From a virus: a stretch of 31,822 bases of DNA. Under the pieces are notes generated by a model. It did not search any database. It was not told the origin of the DNA and saw nothing but the letters and a program-made list of their open reading frames with translations. The stretch covers positions 1 through 31,822 of the IMG/VR virus record IMGVR_UViG_3300022198_000611; one strand, given 5' to 3'. Both the position numbers and the translations under genes were made by a program. Below, one piece after another: positions 15,752 to 24,673 of this stretch. Within the stretch, counting starts at the first letter, position 1, and the number at the start of each line of letters is the position of its first letter.

Positions 15752-17577
15752 TATGCAACCCTGTTGTATTCTCTGTTGTACTCTGCGTAGTTATTGTCCC
15801 CAATCTCTGCGCTGTTGTATTCTCTGTTGTACTCTGCGTAGTTATTGTCCCCAATCTCTGCGCCGTTATATAGCTCGTTGATTTCAACCCTTGAGCTTGT
15901 GTCCCCATCAAGAGAGATAATCCTGCGGCGGGCACCGTTTACATAAGGGCCGCTAAGAACTGGCAGACTTGTGGCGAATGATGTACCAATAAGTACGTGG
16001 TTAATTACTGCAACAGTTACACCAACAATAGGACTGTCGGCCTCAACAGGATCACCAGTAAACACATGGGTTTGTGCTATGTCAGAGCTATCTACTGTTG
16101 ACGCATCTGTGACTATTTCATCTGCGGACAGGATGTGGTTCTGGTTTATGTTGGTTTGACCAACGGAAGCAGGGGCGGTTGTAATATTGGCGGAGGTTAA
16201 TACGTGGGTCTGGTTGATAGAGGTTTCTTCAACAACAGGTGCAAGGCAAATAAAGCTAACCCCACCTAGCTTATGCTCTTGTGTTATACCAGAAGAACCA
16301 ACCTCAGAAACACCAGTTAGAATATCTACGCCAACAAAAGTCTCTCGCTCAGACATTGGTAGGTCTGGGACAACAGGCTGTCCAGTCAGAATGTCTGTGT
16401 TGATAAGCAGGTGCGTTTGGAGGAAAACGCTGTCTCCTACAACAGGAGATGCTGTGATTACGCTATTACCAGATAACTTGTGATCTTGATTAATAGAGGC
16501 CGAGCCGACAGATGGTTGGTCAGTAGTTATTGCTACACCAACAAACGTCTCCTCCTCAGACATTGGGAGGTCTGGAACGATAGGCTGTCCAGTTGCAATG
16601 TCAAACCCACCTAGGGAGTGCTCTTGAGAAAATACAGATTGAGCAACCTGTGGGCTATTAGTAACAATACTGTCACCAGTGAAGGTCTCCTCTTCCGACA
16701 TCGTAATTGATGGTACAGATGGGAAACCTGTGGTAATGCCCGCAGGGGCAATTTGGTGATCCTGAGCTATAACAGCTTGAACAACTACCGGGTTGCCAGT
16801 CGTGATAGAGTTGCCAGTGAAGGTCTCCTCTTCCGACATATTAAGGTCAGGAACGGAGGGTTGACCCGTGGTAACAATATTACCTGTAAATAGGTGTGTC
16901 TGATTGACACTAGAACTACCAACAGTCGGCTGGCCTGTCGTTATGCCTACAACATCAATCGCCGTATTGTAGATGAGGATTAGGTCTTCAACTACTGGTG
17001 CGCCAGTTACAAAAGAAGAACCTGTTGTAATATGCTCTTGAGTAATAGAGCTGGCAGTTACGGTAGGAGAACCAGTAGTGATTGAAATCCCGAGGAAAGT
17101 TTCCTCTTCCGACATCGTAATTGATGGTACGGAAGTTGGGCCAGTAGTTATACCTACAATAGATAGGTCGTGTTCTTGAGCAAAAACCGAAGCAGCTAGG
17201 ACAGGGGAACCAGTCGTAATTGAAACCCCAGTAAAGGTCTCATCTTCCGACATTGTAGTGATGCCAACAACTGGGCGATCAGTTTCAACTACATTACCAG
17301 TAAAGATATGTGTCTGAGAAACAGCGGAACTACCAATAGCAACAGGGCCAGTAGTAATGCTATTACCAACAAACGTCTCATCTTCTGCCATCGTAATTGA
17401 CGGAACAGAGGGGTTGCCAGTGGTAATCGAAGTAGAAGTAAAGTCGTGTTCTTGGTTAAGAGAGCTAGAGCCTACGACAGGTTGGCTTGTAGCAATACCA
17501 ACAATACTAAGCCGCTGCTCGACGGTCCCCCCGTCATCCCCAAGAGGTGCGGAGGCAAGGGGGGAAAATCCTAACAT
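15751..17577 (-). CDS. Virion protein built of 23 tandem 23-residue repeats
   Basis: A 608-residue protein with a short N-terminus (MLGFSPLASAPLGDDGGTVE), then 23 tandem units over about residues 22-548. Twenty units are exactly 23 residues long. Units alternate between one starting with H preceded by E, T, D or N (for example EHDLSIVGITTGPTSVPSIT) and one starting ETF (EETFTGNSITTGNPVVVQAV). The shared core is I-x-T-G-x-P-x-V. The C-terminus carries a 17-residue duplication (AEIGDNNYAEYNREYNS). Such regular Thr/Gly/Pro-rich repeats suggest an elongated beta-structured stalk or beta-helix. No enzyme motif is visible. Fibre shaft is inferred. Confidence 0.75.
   Translation of the reverse strand: MLGFSPLASAPLGDDGGTVEQRLSIVGIATSQPVVGSSSLNQEHDFTSTSITTGNPSVPSITMAEDETFVGNSITTGPVAIGSSAVSQTHIFTGNVVETDRPVVGITTMSEDETFTGVSITTGSPVLAASVFAQEHDLSIVGITTGPTSVPSITMSEEETFLGISITTGSPTVTASSITQEHITTGSSFVTGAPVVEDLILIYNTAIDVVGITTGQPTVGSSSVNQTHLFTGNIVTTGQPSVPDLNMSEEETFTGNSITTGNPVVVQAVIAQDHQIAPAGITTGFPSVPSITMSEEETFTGDSIVTNSPQVAQSVFSQEHSLGGFDIATGQPIVPDLPMSEEETFVGVAITTDQPSVGSASINQDHKLSGNSVITASPVVGDSVFLQTHLLINTDILTGQPVVPDLPMSERETFVGVDILTGVSEVGSSGITQEHKLGGVSFICLAPVVEETSINQTHVLTSANITTAPASVGQTNINQNHILSADEIVTDASTVDSSDIAQTHVFTGDPVEADSPIVGVTVAVINHVLIGTSFATSLPVLSGPYVNGARRRIISLDGDTSSRVEINELYNGAEIGDNNYAEYNREYNSAEIGDNNYAEYNREYNRVA
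15761..15862 (-). repeat. Exact 51-bp tandem duplication
   Basis: Bases 15761-15811 are repeated exactly at 15812-15862, adding 17 codons (the AEIGDNNYAEYNREYNS unit) in frame to the end of the repeat protein. Outside these bounds the copies diverge, with a third degenerate protein-level copy just upstream (ELYNGAEIGDN). Two perfect copies imply a recent duplication by replication slippage or recombination. Confidence 0.9.
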
Positions 17578-17581
17578 TTAA

Positions 17582-18004
17582 TTATTCCACCTTATCCGGC
17601 CAATTCACGTTGTAGGGGAAACCCTCTTGAGAAGTAATATCACGAAGTGCTTGACGATAAGCTGCCCAAGCAGGCGTCATAGTGTTGTCGCTTAACGCCA
17701 TCCAGTCTGTTTCTTTCAGAAGCATAGCTCGGTGACCACGTATGTTTTGCTCAGCTTGTTCTAGAGGTAGTTCAACTACGCTCCAAACTTGGGTCCATTC
17801 GTCGTCAACTAACTCAACGTCTTGTAAAACTCGGTGTGTTTTACTGTCAAAGTCAGGTGCCGCAACTGCCTTAACTGGATGTACATCGTAACTAGCTAAA
17901 GTCTCTGTGGGTATGTTCTTAGGGAAAGATGTATTGGGATTATCACGGCGTAGTTGTCCAATTGTGTATGATTCTGGACTTCCGTTTGTAAGTTTAATAA
18001 ACAC
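17582..18004 (-). CDS. Tail fibre assembly chaperone (Phage_tail_APC-like)
   Basis: A 140-residue protein with the pattern of small tail fibre assembly proteins: VELPLEQAEQNIRGHRAMLL, then KETDWMALSDNTMTPAWAAY and RQALRDITSQEGFPYNVNWP at the C-terminus (about residues 78-138). The R-x-x-L-L-x-x-T-D-W and A-L-R-D-I motifs are characteristic of Phage_tail_APC. These proteins help fold or attach fibres. Its position between the beta-propeller and the 23-residue repeat protein supports the view that those two are fibre components. The gap to the previous gene is 22 bases. Confidence 0.8.
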   Translation of the reverse strand: MFIKLTNGSPESYTIGQLRRDNPNTSFPKNIPTETLASYDVHPVKAVAAPDFDSKTHRVLQDVELVDDEWTQVWSVVELPLEQAEQNIRGHRAMLLKETDWMALSDNTMTPAWAAYRQALRDITSQEGFPYNVNWPDKVE

Positions 18005-18026
18005 AGTATTTCCTTTTGATCAGAAG

Positions 18027-19655
18027 TTATATAGCAACATCGAAGGCCCAAACAGTATCTGTAGCGCTGCCCATAACGTACATCTTACTGCCGTTTGATT
18101 TAAAGCCGACGGCAGCGGTAAATCGTTCGCCGGTGGGCGCTGAAATGTTAACAGACTTAACATATGATGCGGTCTGCACCGCCCATGCTGTCGATAGGTC
18201 GTATTGATATACATAACTGGGCGATGTAGTTTCCGTTATATACATTTTGGTGCCGTCGGGTTTGAAGAAAACACCAGAGGGACTGGTAGTTTGCGATGAT
18301 ACACTGACCTGATTGGCATACGATGCAGTGAAGATGTTCCATGCTGTCGATAGGTTGTATTGATATACCCTATCGTATTGACTACCCGCGACATACATAC
18401 TGGTACCATCGGGTTTAAAATAGAGTCCAAAGGGGCTGCTGTCCTGCGACGAGACTGACCTAGCTCGGGTGTATACTGCGGTACTAATGTCCCATGCTGT
18501 TGATAAGGTGTATTGATTTACATCAGACCCACTATTTCCAACAACATACATATAAATGCCGTCTGTACTAAAGAAGACACCACGGGGTAGGCTCTCTTGC
18601 ACAAATACACTAAAAGTTTGCACATATGATGCAGTCTCGACTGCCCAAGCTGTCGATAGGTCGTATTGATTTACGTCATTACCAGCGTCCCCAACCACAT
18701 ACATGCGCTCTCCATCAGGGCTAAAGCAGAGACCGTAGGGCTGAGTGTCTTGAGAAGCTACCGAAAAACGATCTGTTGTTGGAAATGAAAAAGACGCAGT
18801 GCTGAGATCCCAAGCTGTCGATAGGTCGTATTGCCATACATTACCTATAGTGACGGTTAATACAAACATTCTGGTGCCGTCTGACTTAAAGAATAGGCCA
18901 GTGGGAAAGGTATCTTGACCCGCGATAGAAAAGTTTTGTACATAGGATCTAGTACTAACATTCCACGCTGTAGACAGTGTGTATTCGTTTACATCAAGAC
19001 CAGTGGAGCCTACAATGTACATTTTAGTGCCATCAGATTTGAAGAAAATGTCCCGTGGATTAGTTTCTTGCGCAGATATACTGGCCACCCGAGTGTATGA
19101 TGCTGTAGTGACGCTCCATGCTGTCGATAAGGTGTATTGATTTACATCATCTCCCGAAAGGCCTACAACGTACATATAAATCCCATCTGGGCTAAAGAAG
19201 AGGCCTTGAGGGGTTAATTCTTGGCTACCGACATAGAATTGTTGCAAGTAGGACGCCGTGCTTATGTCCCATGCTGTCGATAGGTCAAATTCTTTTATAT
19301 ACCGACTAGACTGGTCTACAAAATACATCTTAGTGCCGTCTGGTTTGAAGAATTGACCAGCCGCGCCTCCAGTTACGCCACCAATATAGTATTGTTGCAA
19401 GTAGGACGCCGTGCTTATGTCCCAAGCGGTGCTTAAATCGTACTGATTCACATAGTCATATGTGAAGCCTACAACATACATCTTAGTGCCGTCTGAACTA
19501 AAAGAGAGACTTTGTGGATTGCCCCCCACAAATTGCGAGAGCCAAACATAATTTATCGGAGTCGCGTTATACGCCGCATTATCAAGATCCCATGCGCCAG
19601 TGTCAGCAACAGGGCCAGCACCAGCGGCAGATAACATTTTACGAGCTATTGACAT
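18027..19655 (-). CDS. Ten-blade-type beta-propeller virion protein
   Basis: A 542-residue protein of about 50-residue repeats. Each unit holds F-x-P/S-D-G-x-x-M-Y-V-V-G, then V-N-Q-Y-D-L-S-T-A-W-D-I-S-T-A-S-Y. Nine LSTAW motifs are present, and the S-D-G-x-M-Y motif occurs ten times. The N-terminal half-repeat (DLDNAAYNATPINYVWLSQF) matches the second half of a blade and the C-terminal one (FKSNGSKMYVMGSATDTVWA) the first half. The chain would thus close a ring of about ten blades by the usual Velcro arrangement. Sugar or receptor binding is inferred from fold; no catalytic motif is seen. Neighbouring fibre genes suggest a virion surface role. Confidence 0.82.
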   Translation of the reverse strand: MSIARKMLSAAGAGPVADTGAWDLDNAAYNATPINYVWLSQFVGGNPQSLSFSSDGTKMYVVGFTYDYVNQYDLSTAWDISTASYLQQYYIGGVTGGAAGQFFKPDGTKMYFVDQSSRYIKEFDLSTAWDISTASYLQQFYVGSQELTPQGLFFSPDGIYMYVVGLSGDDVNQYTLSTAWSVTTASYTRVASISAQETNPRDIFFKSDGTKMYIVGSTGLDVNEYTLSTAWNVSTRSYVQNFSIAGQDTFPTGLFFKSDGTRMFVLTVTIGNVWQYDLSTAWDLSTASFSFPTTDRFSVASQDTQPYGLCFSPDGERMYVVGDAGNDVNQYDLSTAWAVETASYVQTFSVFVQESLPRGVFFSTDGIYMYVVGNSGSDVNQYTLSTAWDISTAVYTRARSVSSQDSSPFGLYFKPDGTSMYVAGSQYDRVYQYNLSTAWNIFTASYANQVSVSSQTTSPSGVFFKPDGTKMYITETTSPSYVYQYDLSTAWAVQTASYVKSVNISAPTGERFTAAVGFKSNGSKMYVMGSATDTVWAFDVAI

Positions 19656-19667
19656 TAGGAACCTTTC

Positions 19668-22600
19668 TTACGCCGCTGCTGCTGATGACAATACCCCATA
19701 CCATGTTGTACCGCCATCACGGGACCAGAATACATACAAGTTTTTCTCACCAGAGGCTGGGGCATCAGGGGCGGTACCACCTGCCCAATCTACAGAAGTT
19801 GGCCATGTTATCGTGTGAGCACCACCTGCGGTAAGCTCTAAGACAAAACCACTTGACAATGCGCTAGTAAACGCAGCAAAGGTAAATGTAGTATTACCAC
19901 TTGTTGTCAAGCTGAATGCACCACCAGCATCAACGTCGATACTTGGAGTTGTACCTGACAGGGCAACATACTTTTCTTTAAGAGCACTTTGAACAGTTAC
20001 ATTAGAGTTGCTTACTTCAAAGCGTTCTACCCCGCCAGTAACAACACGCCACTGATCCGCAGCATGGAATTGCATATAGGTGTCGGTATCACCGGAGTGG
20101 TAAATTACACCTGCAATATAGGCATTGTTGAAAGTAGGGTTGCTTGTTGTATCCAACGCTTGGTCTGCTGAATACGTGGTATAACCATTAGGGTTAGACG
20201 CCGGGTAGTAATACGAACCCTCTTGTCCATCCAGCAAATCTGCGTCTAGGCCGCTGCCGGAACCGTCGTTGCCAGCGTGCCATACTTTCTCGTTATTAAC
20301 GTACAAATCTTTGTTGAAATAAAAGTTCGGTCTGTCTGTGTAAATATGCGCCCAAATAGTGTTAGCAGGGCCGAAGTCAATGTAGCCACTAGCTGTGCTA
20401 TGGCGCAAGCCACCCCAAGCATTTACAGAGCCACCGTCAATATTTCCCCATACATGGTTGTGACTGTCGTCTGCTACAGTAACACTCAGTGTAGCATCAG
20501 CACTACCGTCCCAGCTTACGCTGCCTGATGCGTCACCAGAGAGTGATAACGTACGTGCTGTAGTCCATTTGTCAGCATTTGGATGATAGTTATCGTGGAA
20601 TACTTTTTGATTCGATTGGGCGTAAAACTCTCCAGTAGTAATTACAGCAGGTGTAGTATCTGTGCTACCATTTGTAGGGCTTTCCTCAAAGATAATACCT
20701 AAGCCTTCACTACCGGGAAGATTTACATCAAGAGACTCAGCCCTAATACGAATACCCTGATCAGTTGGACTTCCACTCGTATCATTTAAAGTAATTGAAG
20801 CATCATTAGCATTAATTGCCAACGAACCACTCATAGTGTCGCCAGTGACGTTCACAAAGCGACTGTCAGCTTCTGTCTCAGTGTAGTAACGACCATCGTG
20901 CGTATGGCTATCATCAGCTACAGTTAAGGTAAGCGTAGCGTTACCCAAGTTCGTGAACGTAGCACTACCAGAAGCATCGCCATTGATGGTAAGAGTAGGG
21001 TCAGGTGCGTTTGCTGGGCTATAATAATAGCTACCTTCTTGACCGTCTAATTTATCGGAGTTACTTGCATACTGACCCCACTCACGTACTGCTCCATTTT
21101 TGTAGATATACATTGGATGGTTGGCAATAAGTCGGTAATCATCGTAGTTATCGGTCATTAGACCAATATACCAATATACCTTTCCATCCTCTGTTGTTGG
21201 AAGGTCTTGAGTTAAAAAGCTAGTATAGCTAGAGTTATCTAGTACAAAATTACCATTAGAGTTAATTGTACCAACAAGATAAATTGGGTTATAAGGGGTT
21301 GCCCAACCGGAATCACGGTTGTTCCAATATTCCATATTGCCTGTTTGAAGGCTTGTGTACAAGTAATTAGCTGTAATAATGGCGTCGGCTGCGTAATCTG
21401 TAGTATAATTGTACTTAATTATGTTACCGCCAACACGAATTTCTGCTGTAGAAACCGTGTTGGTATTGCCAGTAGAACCACCCTCAGTTACAGGATAATA
21501 CTTGCCATCTACGCCTTCTAATAAAAGCTGGTAGCCATGAATGTAAGCTCCCGCTTGTACGTCTGTTTGCCAGCGAAGCTCATAGTCAGTAGATGAGAAA
21601 TAAAAATCGTGTGCATAAAAACGATCTTGTCCTGTATCATATTGCAACATAATAAGAGCACGAGGCCCGTAATGCGTGGTTAGCTTCTCATCATTTGCAT
21701 AGTAAATAGTCTTTGCGCCAAGATTATTAATGTTTAGAGTAGTAGTTGTGGCACCAGCTATGTTATTCTGATAAAACGCAATAGTCATTCCATCAAAATA
21801 AGAAGTAATATCAGGGTGTGTACCAGTCCAAACACCAGAAGTTGTTCCAGTATTAGTGATACTGAAAAATTCTTTGTCAGAAATCTTTTGGAAAGCTGTG
21901 CTATCTAGGCCATCAAGCAAATCAGCATCTAGGCCAGAACTTGAGCCATCTACAGTCTTAATAGCTGTAAGAATTTCAGAGGCTGTCTGATCAGCAGTAG
22001 CGTTAGTCTCCCCCGTATAGCCCAAGTCAGATAGTGTCATAGTACGGGTGGAAAGACCTGTAACATGACCGTATGTGTCTAGGTTAATATCGCTTACTAC
22101 ATTAGCCCCAGTAAGAGCATCAAGGCTTGCCTGAGCAGATGTGTCGGCGTGAGCCAAGCCAGTAGGTTCTTGTACAAGACCGCCACCTGCACCAACACTA
22201 AATATATTACTATTAAGGTCAATACCATTGCCAGCACTATAAAGTGGTGCAGTTTCTGTTGCGGAGCTAATTGAAGTAACGTGACCATAGTCATCCAATT
22301 GAATACCTTGAATGTAGGTACGGCCAGTGTTAGTTACAGAAGATTGAGTAGAAGTATCAGCATGTCTAATACTGACGTTACCAGAAAGTGCGCCACCACC
22401 AGTTAAGCCATTGCTACCAGTAACCTGAGTACTTGTGTTTACTTTTAAGTTTAGGCTTGTCTGAAGACCATCAATATTGGAGATAATATGGTTGTGGCTG
22501 TCGTCAGCTACAGCTACATTCAGAGTAACATTAGAAGAGCCATTTAATGTTACACTACCGGACGCATCACCACTAAGTGAGATCGTACGTGATGTAGTCC

Positions 22601-22943
22601 ACCTATCTGCATTTGGGTGATAATTATCATTAAACACATCTTCTGCACCTGCTGTCAAAAAGACAACAGCATCGCCAGAGAGACTAATCTGTTGCCCACT
22701 ATTACTACTCTCAGTCACGCCTCGGGTAAGCGAGGGTGGGTTTGGAGCAGATGAAGGGGTATAGGTGCCCAGCCCGATTTCCCAGTTGCTGCCATCTTCA
22801 ATAACATAGCGAACTACGTCATTTTGAACTACGCCAGCATCAGCAAAAGATTGATAACCAACCGCTGTCGTGTCTAGCGTAATTGCTAAACCCGTACCAG
22901 TCGTGTTTGTTGTCATTTTTGCACGGTTCACGAGCTTGGTCAT
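19668..22943 (-). CDS. Large tail/head fibre protein
   Basis: A 1091-residue fibre. The N-terminus (MTKLVNRAKMTTNTTGTGLA, then YQSFADAGVVQNDVVRYVIE) is a recurrent phage fibre attachment domain. The shaft has repeated modules, for example YHPNADRWTTSRTISLSGDA and YHPNADKWTTARTLSLSGDA, each followed by VADDSHNH, and two LDADLLDGQEGSYY-type motifs. These are the short trimeric fibre repeats seen in many tail fibres. The C-terminus (about 960-1091) includes FAAFTSALSSGFVLELTAGG and ends GGTTWYGVLSSAAAA, a common terminal tip domain. It is probably trimeric. Receptor choice is not predictable. Confidence 0.85.
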   Translation of the reverse strand: MTKLVNRAKMTTNTTGTGLAITLDTTAVGYQSFADAGVVQNDVVRYVIEDGSNWEIGLGTYTPSSAPNPPSLTRGVTESSNSGQQISLSGDAVVFLTAGAEDVFNDNYHPNADRWTTSRTISLSGDASGSVTLNGSSNVTLNVAVADDSHNHIISNIDGLQTSLNLKVNTSTQVTGSNGLTGGGALSGNVSIRHADTSTQSSVTNTGRTYIQGIQLDDYGHVTSISSATETAPLYSAGNGIDLNSNIFSVGAGGGLVQEPTGLAHADTSAQASLDALTGANVVSDINLDTYGHVTGLSTRTMTLSDLGYTGETNATADQTASEILTAIKTVDGSSSGLDADLLDGLDSTAFQKISDKEFFSITNTGTTSGVWTGTHPDITSYFDGMTIAFYQNNIAGATTTTLNINNLGAKTIYYANDEKLTTHYGPRALIMLQYDTGQDRFYAHDFYFSSTDYELRWQTDVQAGAYIHGYQLLLEGVDGKYYPVTEGGSTGNTNTVSTAEIRVGGNIIKYNYTTDYAADAIITANYLYTSLQTGNMEYWNNRDSGWATPYNPIYLVGTINSNGNFVLDNSSYTSFLTQDLPTTEDGKVYWYIGLMTDNYDDYRLIANHPMYIYKNGAVREWGQYASNSDKLDGQEGSYYYSPANAPDPTLTINGDASGSATFTNLGNATLTLTVADDSHTHDGRYYTETEADSRFVNVTGDTMSGSLAINANDASITLNDTSGSPTDQGIRIRAESLDVNLPGSEGLGIIFEESPTNGSTDTTPAVITTGEFYAQSNQKVFHDNYHPNADKWTTARTLSLSGDASGSVSWDGSADATLSVTVADDSHNHVWGNIDGGSVNAWGGLRHSTASGYIDFGPANTIWAHIYTDRPNFYFNKDLYVNNEKVWHAGNDGSGSGLDADLLDGQEGSYYYPASNPNGYTTYSADQALDTTSNPTFNNAYIAGVIYHSGDTDTYMQFHAADQWRVVTGGVERFEVSNSNVTVQSALKEKYVALSGTTPSIDVDAGGAFSLTTSGNTTFTFAAFTSALSSGFVLELTAGGAHTITWPTSVDWAGGTAPDAPASGEKNLYVFWSRDGGTTWYGVLSSAAAA

Positions 22944-22954
22944 GCTAATTTACC

Positions 22955-23326
22955 TTATGCGGGATCTGGGATACCAATGGTCACGGAGCTAAGGGTAAAT
23001 GTGTTGCCAGATGTGACAGACTGAGAAGCTGCAAGAGAGCCAGTTGCCAAGAGGCGGCTATTTGAAGTATCTACAATAGCGTAGTGGGTAGCAGTACCAG
23101 TGCCCGATACGGAGCCATCAGAGATTGCTGCCACAACAACCTCGCGGCCACCACCAGTGCGGTTTTGAGGGGCGCCAATAGACAACGACGAGCTGCTACC
23201 AAGGGCATAGGTGCTGGTTGCGTTAGCATATGTCGTTGCTTCTTGTGAAGTAATGTAAACAGCATTTGCTTCAGTGTCCAGAACGGTCAAACCGTTGTCA
23301 AACACTCGATCATTAAGAGTAGCCAT
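22955..23326 (-). CDS. Small conserved head-module protein
   Basis: A 123-residue protein beginning MATLNDRVFDNGLTVLDTEA, then AVYITSQEATTYANATSTYA, with SISDGSVSGT-like beta strands and a C-terminus LSSVTIGIPDPA. I recognise it as a conserved hypothetical usually found after the portal in marine siphovirus-like phages, with no known function. It is beta-rich, small and lacks Cys or catalytic residues. It starts on the portal stop as TAATG and is probably a virion component. Some homologues are labelled head decoration, but I cannot support that here. Confidence 0.65.
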   Translation of the reverse strand: MATLNDRVFDNGLTVLDTEANAVYITSQEATTYANATSTYALGSSSSLSIGAPQNRTGGGREVVVAAISDGSVSGTGTATHYAIVDTSNSRLLATGSLAASQSVTSGNTFTLSSVTIGIPDPA

Positions 23327-24660
23327 TATTCAGTTTCCTGTGTTTGTCCAGTGTTTGCATCTGGATCATAGTCAAGTTCAGCAATAGCCATAAGGTCACT
23401 AATAACCTCTGGGTGGTTGCTAACATCAATATTCGCACCATTAAGATTACGAAGAAAGGCTGCAATCTCACGAAGATCGTGGGGTGCTACATCGCCAGCC
23501 TCAATAGTAGGCATCAGGTCATAGGGCAGACCGTTCAACTCCCAAAGGCGCTCTACAAGCTGTTTATTAAGCACATCTACAATGGCTTGGATGTAGCTTT
23601 CAAGCGCACGGAGGAACAGGTCTGTCTTCGACTTGGAGAGAGCATACGAACCGCCCTGCGATCCAAGCAGAAGAAACTCAGAAAGAACACTACGAGCAAT
23701 ATCGTGCTGATAACGACGAACAATGGGATCAATGTCGATGTTACGCTTACCATTGGAAGCCATCAACTCAATATCTACCAGACGAATGTTGGTAGGCGAC
23801 CCATCTTTATCCAAGTAGGTGTCAGAAGGAGTGATAATATAACCTTGTTCGTTGAACTTAACATCCCGAAGGATTTGCTTCAAGTTATTTACGAACTGTG
23901 CCTGTTCTGGACTTGCGCCAGCAGACAGATACTCAGCAGGAATACGAGCAACCGGGATACCAGCTAATTCACGTTCAACAGCGATAGCCTCGATAGCCTG
24001 CAGGTTGTTCAGGTACTCATAAGAGGTGTAAGCATTCCTTAGAATTGAACGACCAGAAGGATCACCATTAATGCTAGTTGTTCGATAGTATAGAGATTTG
24101 TTGGTAGGAATATAGGACTTGTTGTTAAACCCGCCGATAGTTTGTTCAATGCCGAGTACATCGCCAGTCTTCCTGTCTACATCAAAACGGTTAATAGTCC
24201 AAGGCGCACGAGCTGCAATCTTACGGACGCCGATACGACCATCAGTATACTTAGAACGCTTCTTATCAGACCGTTCACTAGGGCCAACACGACGCTTATA
24301 GACTACCTCGAACCAACCAAACCCATACGACAAGAACGACAAAGCCTCAGCAATGTGATCGTCTAGAGTATGATCCATATCGTGCAAGACACTCTTAACA
24401 AACTCAGCTTCACGCTTGGCTGCATCTGTGTCGTTAGCAGGCTTGACTGTCAGGGTCACATCACGTAGGATTTGCTCTACCGAATACATAACAGCACCGA
24501 TAGTGCTATCATTGTCCCGCATCTCACGGTATTTCTTAATGGCCTTACGACCACGGAGTTCAGGCAGAAACTCGTCTGCACGGATTTGACCGTTATCAGT
24601 GTTATCACCAGCTACACCTAAAGTAGCCTTAGCTTGCGCCTCAGAGAGTTTCCTAGCCAT
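23326..24660 (-). CDS. Portal protein
   Basis: A 444-residue portal directly after the large terminase. It starts with a short flexible N-terminus, then KAIKKYREMRDNDSTIGAVM and YSVEQILRDVTLTVKPANDT, a clear portal clip/wing pattern of the DUF935 / Mu gp29-related group. Further motifs are GFGWFEVVYKRRVGPSERSD, then YRTTSINGDPSGRSILRNAY and LLLGSQGGSYALSKSKTDLF. It would form the dodecameric DNA gate and bind terminase. Length is normal. The gene ends QETE and its TAA overlaps the next ATG. RBS is weak (GGAA), so translation may be coupled to terminase. Confidence 0.92.
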   Translation of the reverse strand: MARKLSEAQAKATLGVAGDNTDNGQIRADEFLPELRGRKAIKKYREMRDNDSTIGAVMYSVEQILRDVTLTVKPANDTDAAKREAEFVKSVLHDMDHTLDDHIAEALSFLSYGFGWFEVVYKRRVGPSERSDKKRSKYTDGRIGVRKIAARAPWTINRFDVDRKTGDVLGIEQTIGGFNNKSYIPTNKSLYYRTTSINGDPSGRSILRNAYTSYEYLNNLQAIEAIAVERELAGIPVARIPAEYLSAGASPEQAQFVNNLKQILRDVKFNEQGYIITPSDTYLDKDGSPTNIRLVDIELMASNGKRNIDIDPIVRRYQHDIARSVLSEFLLLGSQGGSYALSKSKTDLFLRALESYIQAIVDVLNKQLVERLWELNGLPYDLMPTIEAGDVAPHDLREIAAFLRNLNGANIDVSNHPEVISDLMAIAELDYDPDANTGQTQETE

Positions 24661-24673
24661 TATTCTTATTCCG

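Noticed and set aside
23344-23967. 207-codon plus-strand frame opposite the portal gene
   Set aside because: Antisense shadow of a well-supported portal gene with no recognisable protein pattern.
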